From contig NZ_LT968775.1 in assembly GCF_900240975.1 (NCBI RefSeq), forward strand, positions 1,054,001 through 1,118,000: 64,000 nucleotides of DNA, read 5' to 3'. The notes under the pieces were generated by a model. That model saw nothing but the letters and a program-made list of their open reading frames with translations, had not been told where the DNA came from and searched no databases. Source of the DNA: Mycobacterium sp. 4858 (GTDB lineage: Bacteria; Actinomycetota; Actinomycetes; Mycobacteriales; Mycobacteriaceae). Shown piece by piece: positions 42,965 through 49,920 of this stretch; position 1 is the stretch's first letter, and the number at the start of each line of letters is the position of its first letter. The position numbers and the translations under genes are program-made.

Positions 42965-44079
42965 CTACACCGCGGTCGCCTCGACGATGCTCAGCGGCGA
43001 TACCGTGTCGACGACGCGGTTCAACCGGAAGCCGGCTCGGCTGAAAAGCCGACCATATTCGTCCGCGGTGCGTTCGCGGGCGCCGGCGACGACCAGCATT
43101 TCGATGTCCACCCACTTGCCGTGGAAGTCGCGGTCGTGGTCGGGAATGACAAACTCGCAGAGCAACAGTCGCGCGCCGACGCGGGTCGCGGTGCGAACGT
43201 TTTTCAGGATGCGGACCGCGTCTTCCTCGGACCAGTCGGGATGACGTTCTTGAGCACATACGCGTCGCCGCCCTCCGGCACGGAATCGAAAAACGAACCC
43301 TCGTCGATCCGGACGCGGTCGTCGACACCGTACTTGCGAAACAATTCGGGAGCGTCCGCCACGACCTGCGGAAGATCGAACAGCACACCACGCGAATTCG
43401 GGGCCGTCTCCAGGATCGCCGCCAACAGCCGACCGTGTCCCCCACCGACATCGACGATCGTCCCGAAAGCGCTGAAGTCGTAGGCCGCGGTCAGGGGCAC
43501 GGTCGCGAACTCGGACACGTTGGTCATGGCCGAGTTGAAAATGTCCCCTAGCTCCACTTCGTCAGCCAGGTACTCGAAGGCCGGTTTGCCGCGAAGCTCG
43601 GGGACCACCGCGTTCCCGGTCCGGATCGCGTCGGTCAGGTGGCTCCAGTGCTCGCGATGTTGGGGCGACCCAACCCACCGCGCCATCCCGGCCATTGACA
43701 CGGGCGCATCGGTGCGCAGAGTGTCCGAGAGCGGGGTGAGTGCATAACGCCCATCGCTGCGCTGGCAGAAAATCCCGATGCCGATCAGCGCGCGCATGAG
43801 CCGACTCAGGGCGTCGGCGTTCGCGCCGACTCGGTTCGCCAGCTGCTCACCAGACAGCGGGCCATCCGCCAGGGCGTCCGCCACGCCGAGATCCGCGGCG
43901 GACGTAATCGCTTGAGCAACCCACGCATTCACGATCAACTCCATCATCACCGCTGTAGGCGGAGCGAACCGTTGGCGCAACCGCGAGAGGCGATGACGGA
44001 CCTGTTCAACGGCTCGCGCGACCTTGACCGGCGGAACCTTGGACGTCAAGCGACTACCTTTCTCGTTCGCATTCGCCAC
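42965..44079 (-). pseudogene. O-methyltransferase broken by a single-base frameshift
   Basis: About 370 residues in two frames, of the SAM-dependent O-methyltransferase family used on polyketides or phenols. The first frame from GTG 44079 includes a winged-helix dimerisation part (SAADLGVADALADGPLSGEQ) and SAM loop IVDVGGGHGRLLAAILE. Around 43236-43241 (AACGTCATCCCGACTGG on the minus strand) one base is missing; restoring it gives NVIHDWSEEDAVRILKNVRT. The second frame continues LLCEFVIPDHDRDFHGKWVD and ends at 42965. Both parts are otherwise intact, so a sequencing error is possible. Confidence 0.82.
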
Positions 44080-44136
44080 GATTGGCGCGCTCCGCGGCTG
44101 AATTCTCTGTAGGACTATGCCCGCAAGTTCGCTCTA

Positions 44137-44154
44137 TTTCAATGGGTATTGAAA
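44137..44154. promoter_or_regulatory. Palindromic TetR operator, copy 2
   Basis: TTTCAATGGGTATTGAAA, differing from the site at 42260 only in the central two bases of the left part (GG for AA). It lies 57 bp upstream of the methyltransferase start (minus) and about 50 bp upstream of the small lipoprotein gene (plus). Confidence 0.78.
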
Positions 44155-44207
44155 TAATGCTTCGATTCATCTACGGTTTGGACAGGGGCCGGATGAACGG
44201 AGTCGTC

Positions 44208-44339
44208 ATGTCACGTCTAGCCACAAAGGTCGTCGTTGCCGCGGTCCTCGCATTTACTGCAGTAACAGCTACCGGATGCCTCCCCACGACCAGCGTGCAA
44301 CCGCCCCTGCAACCGCCCCTGGGCGTCGCGGCCGGGTAA
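44208..44339 (+). CDS. Tiny predicted lipoprotein
   Basis: A 43-aa protein: a basic start (MSRLATK), hydrophobic core VVVAAVLAFTAVTAT and a lipobox-like ATGC, then a short Pro-rich tail with a duplicated QPPL block (12-bp tandem repeat near 44300-44323). GGAG lies 7 bases before ATG 44208. The tail after the cysteine has only about 19 residues. It may be a real small envelope lipoprotein or the remnant of a longer one. Confidence 0.5.
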   Translation: MSRLATKVVVAAVLAFTAVTATGCLPTTSVQPPLQPPLGVAAG

Positions 44340-44543
44340 AGGTGCATCGCGCCGAAAGGCCTAGCGGCACTTCGTGAGGCAGCCCTCCAACGAGCGCCCC
44401 ACGCCGTTGGATCCAAGCGTCACCGCGGGCCGGCTCGGCGGGCAGATGACTTACGGCCATGCCTGGCGTCGTGCACGAGTCCGGGGTTACAGTGGGGCTC
44501 TCGGTCGCACCAATAGCGCGCGAATTCAATTTCGGTACGGGCG

Positions 44544-44855
44544 GTGATGAAAACAATGACCGGCACACTGCACAACGAGCACCTTCAGCACGAACACGTA
44601 CACGGCGCGGGATGCGGTCACGTCGCGATCCCGCACGGTGACCATGTCGACTACGTCCACGACGGTCATGTTCATCGGCAGCACGAGAACCACTACGACG
44701 AATGCGAACCGGCCGGCCACACGGTGCACGAGCACCACGATCACCGGCACGGCGACGGATGTGGCCACGTCGCGATCCCCCACGGCGACCACGTCGACTA
44801 TGTGCATGACGGCTGTCGGCACGCCGCGCACGACGGACATTACGACGAGCACTGA
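44544..44855 (+). CDS. Histidine-rich repeat protein, probable metal binder
   Basis: About 103 residues with roughly a quarter histidine. The 19-residue block GCGHVAIPHGDHVDYVHDG occurs twice (about residues 23-41 and 72-90), each time after a His-rich lead. There is no signal peptide. Asp, His and the Cys in each block suggest binding of zinc, nickel or copper. GTG 44544, ATG 44547 and ATG 44556 are all possible starts. The function of this type is not established. Confidence 0.7.
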   Translation: MMKTMTGTLHNEHLQHEHVHGAGCGHVAIPHGDHVDYVHDGHVHRQHENHYDECEPAGHTVHEHHDHRHGDGCGHVAIPHGDHVDYVHDGCRHAAHDGHYDEH

Positions 44856-44926
44856 CACCCAGACCACAAAGGGGACTCAGCGCTCGCCGTCGTGCACTGC
44901 TCCGGCAGCCGCCGCGGCCCACCGCG

Positions 44927-45307
44927 TTAGGAGGCGAGCAGCAGCGCGGTCGTGACGAGCATGACGGCGGCGGTCACGCCGTGGACGCCCCAGGCGATCG
45001 ACTTGGAGCCGCCGTTGCGCAACACAATGGCCGCGTCGGCGACCGGAATGATGGTGGCCGCCAACATCACCCAGCCGACCAGGTGGGTCGCGCCCGCGAC
45101 CATCAAAATGATGACGACTAGCCCCGAGGCGATGTCGCGCACGCCTTTGGCGCTCAAATACGCGCCCGCACCCGGTTGGTCCGGATCGGGCAGCACCCCG
45201 TAGCCGGGGGCGGCGACACGCGGCGCGACGAGGAAGCGTGCGCCGATGAAGATGATGCCCGCCGCGAGCAGTCCGGCGAGCGTGTAGCCGATGATGGTGA
45301 CGGTCAT
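44927..45307 (-). CDS. DUF4267 membrane protein
   Basis: A 126-aa protein with four hydrophobic helices: TIIGYTLAGLLAAGIIFIGA, then AYLSAKGVRDIASGLVVIIL, GWVMLAATIIPVADAAIVL, and GVTAAVMLVTTALLLAS. KGVRDIASGL is the hallmark of DUF4267. AGGAG stands 8 bases before ATG 45307. It is last in a minus-strand run with NIPSNAP and DUF1772 genes facing a TetR gene. Confidence 0.8.
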   Translation of the reverse strand: MTVTIIGYTLAGLLAAGIIFIGARFLVAPRVAAPGYGVLPDPDQPGAGAYLSAKGVRDIASGLVVIILMVAGATHLVGWVMLAATIIPVADAAIVLRNGGSKSIAWGVHGVTAAVMLVTTALLLAS

Positions 45308-45330
45308 GTCGAGCACTCCTGTGGGTTTGG

Positions 45331-45648
45331 TCAGTGAATTGGTGAAAACGAGGTCGGGTCAAGCAGTGTCGTCTGGACGTCGACGATGTCACCGACGTCG
45401 AAGCCGGCCATGTCGGCGGCGAATTCCGGGCTCGCCATGATGTGGCGTGTGAGTTGTTCGGGGTCTGCGCCCGGTGGGTAGCGGATCAGCGCGACGAGCC
45501 GGTTTGAGCCGCCGCTCTGCTCGGTCCACACACCGGAAGTGGTCACTCCGAAGGTCTCGAAGGTCGCGAGATGGCGGGCCCAGTGCACCGTTGCATACTG
45601 CTCCAGAGCTGCTGGCGACCGCAGAGTGTAAATCCTGAGCTGAAACAT
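45331..45648 (-). CDS. NIPSNAP family protein
   Basis: A 105-aa ferredoxin-like-fold protein: MFQLRIYTLRSPAALEQYAT, HWARHLATFETFGVTTSGVW, NRLVALIRYPPGADPEQL. This is the YxLR ... FxxxG ... ALxxY pattern of NIPSNAP. The role is unknown; such proteins often sit with small oxidoreductases. GGAG precedes ATG 45648. It sits 23 bp before the DUF4267 gene. Confidence 0.82.
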   Translation of the reverse strand: MFQLRIYTLRSPAALEQYATVHWARHLATFETFGVTTSGVWTEQSGGSNRLVALIRYPPGADPEQLTRHIMASPEFAADMAGFDVGDIVDVQTTLLDPTSFSPIH

Positions 45649-45693
45649 CGAACTCGGTTCTCCTTCAGTCGAACCCGGCCGGTTATGAGCCCG

Positions 45694-46170
45694 TCAGATC
45701 GCTAGCGCGACGCACAGGGCGGCCACGGCCAGACCCTGGAGCACCGCGCGGGCATCGATGACCGAGTCCCACTTCGCTTGCAGCACGCGCCCGCTCGGGA
45801 GTGGTTGTCCGGCGTCGGCGGCCGCTGTCAGTCGTCGATTGATGGGCGCGCTGAGCTGTGTGTAGAGCCCAAGCCAGACCAACAGCAACACCAGTGCGGC
45901 GGCCGCTGCTATCGCCTGCGGCCAGTGCGCGGCGACGATGGCCAGCACCGCGCTCGCCGCGGCGGCGACGATCCCGAGTACGCCGGGCACGGGCATTCGC
46001 CGATCTCCGTATCGATGCACCCTCCCCATGACCGCGACCAACGCGTCGTTGTCGATCGCCGCCAACGCCGGCCGCAACACGATCGCGGAGAACACATCGG
46101 TGCCGTAGACCACCGCGGTGCCCAGCACCGCGATCAGTGCGACAGCACGCGTGACGAAATCCAAGTCCAT
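45694..46170 (-). CDS. DUF1772-type membrane protein (anthrone oxygenase-like)
   Basis: A 158-aa protein with four hydrophobic helices (VALIAVLGTAVVYGTDVF, GVLGIVAAAASAVLAIVAAH, AIAAAAALVLLLVWLGLYTQ, ARAVLQGLAVAALCVALAI) and the polar APINRRLTAA and WDSVIDARAVLQG segments typical of DUF1772. The family includes enzymes that oxidise anthrones, but here the function is not known. It starts at ATG 46170, 99 bp from the divergent TetR gene. Confidence 0.72.
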   Translation of the reverse strand: MDLDFVTRAVALIAVLGTAVVYGTDVFSAIVLRPALAAIDNDALVAVMGRVHRYGDRRMPVPGVLGIVAAAASAVLAIVAAHWPQAIAAAAALVLLLVWLGLYTQLSAPINRRLTAAADAGQPLPSGRVLQAKWDSVIDARAVLQGLAVAALCVALAI

Positions 46171-46230
46171 TTCGATCTCCCCTCACTGGCAACTGCTAGC
46201 GACGCTAACCCTTCCGCCGGCCGGCGTCAA

Positions 46231-46250
46231 TAGCAATGCTAGATTTTCTA
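46231..46250. promoter_or_regulatory. Candidate TetR operator
   Basis: TAGCAATGCTA (46231-46241, perfect dyad around A) runs into TAGATTTTCTA (46240-46250, dyad around TTT). It lies in the 99-bp gap between DUF1772 and TetR genes. Confidence 0.55.
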
Positions 46251-46269
46251 GTCGTGCTACCATTCGGGC

Positions 46270-46860
46270 ATGGCCATCGAAGATCGTCGTGAGCGTGAGC
46301 GCGCCGCCAGGCGGCGGCTGATCGTCACCACGGCCCGCAGGCTGGCCGAGGCCGAAGGCTGGGATGTCGTCACCACCCGCCGGCTGTCGACCGAAATCGA
46401 ATACAGCCAGCCTGTGTTGTACAAGCACTTCACCGGCATGGAGCAGATCGCCGACGCCGTCGCCGTCGATGGATTCGGCGAACTCGCAGACGCGATTCGG
46501 GCCGCCCGCTCGGACGCGGGTGGGGCCGCCGACGCCCTCACCCGGATCGCCCAGGCCTATCTCGACTTCGCCCGCGACAACCCGGCGGTTTACGACGCGA
46601 TGTTCGCCCGCACGACCACGTTGCGCTTCGCCGCCCAAGACACACCGCCTCAGCTGGCAGCAGCGTTCGCCGAGCTGCGTCACGCGGTCCGCCTGGTCGC
46701 CGATGAGCGGGATGCCGACGCGCTGACCGAGGTGTTGTGGGCCGCACTGCACGGACTGGTCAGCCTCACCCTTACCGGACGGCTACGCCCCGGCTACGAC
46801 TCGGAACGCCTTCAGCTGCTCGTCAGAGAGTTCACCGGCGGGCGAGGACCGACGCATTAG
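46270..46860 (+). CDS. TetR family transcriptional regulator
   Basis: A 196-aa regulator with a clear HTH: IVTTARRLAEAEGWDVVTTR, RLSTEIEYSQPVLYKHFTGM. The C-terminal domain has the WHG-like end (ALTEVLWAALHGLVSLTLTG) common in one TetR subgroup. It probably represses the divergent DUF1772-NIPSNAP-DUF4267 set through the dyads at 46231-46250. Confidence 0.9.
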   Translation: MAIEDRRERERAARRRLIVTTARRLAEAEGWDVVTTRRLSTEIEYSQPVLYKHFTGMEQIADAVAVDGFGELADAIRAARSDAGGAADALTRIAQAYLDFARDNPAVYDAMFARTTTLRFAAQDTPPQLAAAFAELRHAVRLVADERDADALTEVLWAALHGLVSLTLTGRLRPGYDSERLQLLVREFTGGRGPTH

Positions 46861-46905
46861 CCCAAACCAGGCAGCTCATCCAGCGCACGTTTGTTTGCTG
46901 ATCCG

Positions 46906-47043
46906 GTGGATTTCAGCGCCGGGATTGCCGCGGGAGTACAGGATGTCATGCGCTTGGCGGACGAACGCATGTACGCCAACAAGCGTGCGCGCGACCTGGC
47001 CGCCGACGACTCGATGCAGAGCGATACGGCAGGCCACCATTAG
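46906..47043 (+). pseudogene. C-terminal remnant of a GGDEF protein
   Basis: The frame from 46906 reads VDFSAGIAAGVQDVMRLADE, RMYANKRARDLAADDS and stops at 47043. VMRLADERMYANK is the last conserved helix of GGDEF domains (LLxxADxAMYxAK). No upstream part of the domain is found in the 45 bp before it, so this is a deletion remnant. Confidence 0.72.
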
Positions 47044-47075
47044 GTGCGTCGCTGCTACTTGTGCCGGTAGTTCAC

Positions 47076-48617
47076 TCAAATCTGTTGTGAGACAAGCAAT
47101 TCCGGGTCTTTGAGGATCTCAGACCCTGCTATCAGAAACTCTTTGCACCACAACTCCCCCACTCCGTCGGACCAGTCGGGCAGCACCATCGACGCGTGGT
47201 CGTTCGCCGTGCCCAATGCGACGTGAACCAGGGGACCGAGGACTTCGCCGAATGACGCGGCGCATTGCGATTCGCGGTCAGCCGCGTCCGCGGACTGCAT
47301 CCATGGCTCCAACGCACGCCCCAGGTCCGCATCCGCGTCACGCTCATAGGACGCAAGGTATTGACCGACGGCTAACGGGGCTACCGGCCGGCTCACCACA
47401 CCTGTGCGCTGCAGGGCCGCCGCACCCTGGTCCGAACTACGTTGTGCTTCCACCTCCCGAAGATCGAGTTCGACGGATGCCACGCGTCGAAAATCGGAAG
47501 CCACCTGTTCTAAGAAAAGCCGTGCTGTCATGCCGGCGTTGGCTCGTTCTGCGATCTGGGCGCCCGATGGCAGGAGCGGACGAGAGAAGCGATCAACCCG
47601 GTCGAGCTGCCCGTCCCAGGCGAGCGACGCGGCCGAGACGACACGAACCAGTTCTGATTCCCTGGGGTCGCGCGTCGAGGGCGCCGCCATCACGATGCCG
47701 GCCCGCAACCTTCGCACCTCTTCCTCGAGTGCCCGCGGTTTGCGTTCGGGCGTCGTCGAGATGCCCAAGATGGTCGCTACCGCGGAGGCCAGCTCCGGCA
47801 AGCCTGCCCTCAGGAAGTCGAGTTGGTCCTCCTCGGTTTGATCTGCTTTGTCACTCAAGGCGTCTGTCACCACGCGCAGCACGAGCACTCGCTCACACAG
47901 GCCCAACGAGCGCATTGCGGAAGCGATGCCGAAGGATTCCATGTCGACGAGCACGGGCTGGGTCGCCGTTCCGGAGTACAGGGCCAGCGCCAGGGAATAC
48001 GTCCAGTCCTCCCTGGCGTAGACCCGACCGCTCGAGTCGATCGGCACGGGTGCGACCCCTGGTGACACCTTGATTACTTTGTCGGTTGCCAGAACGTGCG
48101 CATCGGGAAGGTCCAGACCCGACACCGAGCCCGGAGCACCTGCCGACCCCGCCCGCATCTCGATCGCTTCGAGCGGAGCTTGCTCGTCGGGCTGCGTGCG
48201 GACGATCCACTTGTTCTTCAGCTTGACGACCTCGCCGTCGGGCGAGGCGACCACCACTCCCAACGACAGGTATGACACCCTCGCGGCCCGAAACACCTGA
48301 CCCACATTCTTCGGATCGACCGTCCCGCAACAGCCGTAGAAGAGGTAGTAGTCGGCCCGGTTCTCCCGAGTCGATCTGCTGAGAGCGGCCGCGGCCACGA
48401 CATTCCCCTGGGCGCTGAGGGGATGGTGTTCCACCCTGGCTGTCCGGCCGTCGGACAGGCGACCCTCCAGAACTTTTCCGCCCGGCGCTGCCGGCGTCCA
48501 GACCGTTGTGCGGTCTACCGGAAGGTCAACGTGAAGGCTTGCCAGCAAGTCGGTTACGGCGACTGCTTCGTTCCTGGTGAACGTGAAGATTGCCACCGTC
48601 ACGTCCGCCACGGCCAC
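47076..48617 (-). CDS. Nucleoside phosphorylase superfamily protein with unknown C-terminal domain
   Basis: About 513 aa from GTG 48617. Residues 1-290 have the phosphorylase (PNP/MTAN) pattern: DVTVAIFTFTRNEAVAVTDL, YYLFYGCCGTVDPKNVG, YLSLGVVVASPDGEVVKLKN, VLVDMESFGIASAM (ligand-binding ME-x-F/Y) and VLRVVTDALSDKADQT (catalytic Asp region). Residues 300-513 are helical with an Arg/Glu-rich part and match nothing I know. Free-standing phosphorylase domains of this kind are found as effectors in bacterial immune proteins as well as in salvage. A defence role is only a possibility. The frame is open to 48827, but that part overlaps the next gene. Confidence 0.65.
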   Translation of the reverse strand: MAVADVTVAIFTFTRNEAVAVTDLLASLHVDLPVDRTTVWTPAAPGGKVLEGRLSDGRTARVEHHPLSAQGNVVAAAALSRSTRENRADYYLFYGCCGTVDPKNVGQVFRAARVSYLSLGVVVASPDGEVVKLKNKWIVRTQPDEQAPLEAIEMRAGSAGAPGSVSGLDLPDAHVLATDKVIKVSPGVAPVPIDSSGRVYAREDWTYSLALALYSGTATQPVLVDMESFGIASAMRSLGLCERVLVLRVVTDALSDKADQTEEDQLDFLRAGLPELASAVATILGISTTPERKPRALEEEVRRLRAGIVMAAPSTRDPRESELVRVVSAASLAWDGQLDRVDRFSRPLLPSGAQIAERANAGMTARLFLEQVASDFRRVASVELDLREVEAQRSSDQGAAALQRTGVVSRPVAPLAVGQYLASYERDADADLGRALEPWMQSADAADRESQCAASFGEVLGPLVHVALGTANDHASMVLPDWSDGVGELWCKEFLIAGSEILKDPELLVSQQI

Positions 48618-48714
48618 ATCGTAGACCCGCGAGAGCCGCGTGCGGGCGATTGTTGACGCACCGACGCCGCAACCCAATTGGTTACGGCGTCGTGGGTCCA
48701 GCGATTCGTTCCTA

Positions 48715-49035
48715 CTAGCCCGCCGGCGGTACCACGGGCGGACGGCAGACGTTGGCGCCGGGGTCCCACCACCAGCCGTTGTCGCACGCAAGCGGTTGCG
48801 GCCCGACGCCAAGAGGCCGGCACACATTAGCCGTGGGGTCCCACCACTGACCCGGATCGCACGCTAAAGGCTGCGGGCCGACGCCGAGTGGCCGGCATAC
48901 CTTGCCCGTCGGGTCCCACCACTCGTTGTCAGCGCAGTCCGCCGAACTCACCGCCGGCGTCGCGATCGTCACCGCTGCCGTCGACGCGAACGCCATCATG
49001 GCGACGACGACAAGGTGGCGAACCAACGTCCTCAT
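48715..49035 (-). CDS. Secreted Cys/Trp repeat protein
   Basis: A 106-aa protein. A signal peptide (MRTLVRHLVVVAMMAFASTA ... VSSA) is followed by three repeats of about 25 residues built on C-x(4-6)-WWDP-x(2-3)-NVCRPLGVGPQPLAC. Each has a WWDP and a Cys pair, which suggests small disulfide-linked modules, perhaps binding sugar or envelope polymer. GGGAGG precedes ATG 49035. Function unknown. Confidence 0.78.
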   Translation of the reverse strand: MRTLVRHLVVVAMMAFASTAAVTIATPAVSSADCADNEWWDPTGKVCRPLGVGPQPLACDPGQWWDPTANVCRPLGVGPQPLACDNGWWWDPGANVCRPPVVPPAG

Positions 49036-49207
49036 CGTGGGCCTCCCCTCGTGCCTAACCTTCATCGAAGCGAGGCGGGGCGAAGGGGTCAAGAGCCCAG
49101 TGCACGCCGACGACGCTCCCGCGACCACGGCGGTCCTGCGATGAATTCCGGGTACTTCACCGGTCAGACCCTAGGAGAAGAGCCAATCGAAGGAAAAGGT
49201 GGACCCG

Positions 49208-49906
49208 ATGTCTTCTGAACGCACGGCCTTGCCGCCAGTCGTGGATCAGCAAACCTGGCGGGCCGCACTCGATGGATTGCGCAAACGTGAGAAGGCCGCC
49301 ACCCGCGAACTGGACGCGATCGCCGCCCAACGCCGGCGTCTACCGATGGTCGAATTGGTCGACTACACGCTGGTGGGCGCTGACGGGCCCATCCGCCTGG
49401 TCGATGTGTTCGGCGGCCGCTCGCAGCTCATCGTCTACCACCACATGTGGTCCGACGGCGCGGAGTGGCAGTGCAGCGGGTGTACAGGCTTTACGTCGCA
49501 ATTCACCCGGCTGGAATTCCTCGACAATTACGACGCCCGGTTCGTCATCGTCACCAACGGACCGATCGAGGAAGCCCTGGCCTACCAGCGGAAGGTCGGC
49601 AACCGCATGGAGTGGTATTCGTCGTCGCAGAGTTCCTTCGCCGCCGACATGGACGCGCCGCCCGGCGGGGGCTTCGGCGTCAACGTGTTGCTGCGCGATG
49701 GTGACACCGTGTACCGCACGTGGCATACGAACGGGCGAGGCACCGAGCAACTCAGCCACACGTTCGGGCTGATCGACATCCTGCCCTGGGGACGGCAGGA
49801 GGAGTGGCTGGATTCACCGGAAGGGTGGCCTTCGCGCCCGACTTATTCGGGATGGCCGGGCTCCCCCGATATCGCCGCCGCCTACGGAGCGAGGGAGAAC
49901 GGGTGA
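49208..49906 (+). CDS. DUF899 thioredoxin-like protein
   Basis: A 232-aa protein of the DUF899 family: ALRKREKAATRELDAI-like helix LRKREKAATRELDAIAAQRR, RLPMVELVDYTLVGADGPIR, LIVYHHMWSDGAEWQCSGCT (a CxxC motif at a thioredoxin-like position) and YRTWHTNGRGTEQLSHTFGL. It probably has a redox role. ATG 49208 is preceded by AAGGAAAAGG; GTG 49199 is in frame. It converges on the GGDEF-EAL gene. Confidence 0.88.
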   Translation: MSSERTALPPVVDQQTWRAALDGLRKREKAATRELDAIAAQRRRLPMVELVDYTLVGADGPIRLVDVFGGRSQLIVYHHMWSDGAEWQCSGCTGFTSQFTRLEFLDNYDARFVIVTNGPIEEALAYQRKVGNRMEWYSSSQSSFAADMDAPPGGGFGVNVLLRDGDTVYRTWHTNGRGTEQLSHTFGLIDILPWGRQEEWLDSPEGWPSRPTYSGWPGSPDIAAAYGARENG

Positions 49907-49920
49907 CCCGCGCCGCCGAA

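Noticed and set aside
48618..48827. N-terminal extension of the phosphorylase-like protein
   Set aside because: This part overlaps the end of the Cys/Trp repeat gene on the same strand and is Arg-rich; the phosphorylase pattern starts just after 48617.
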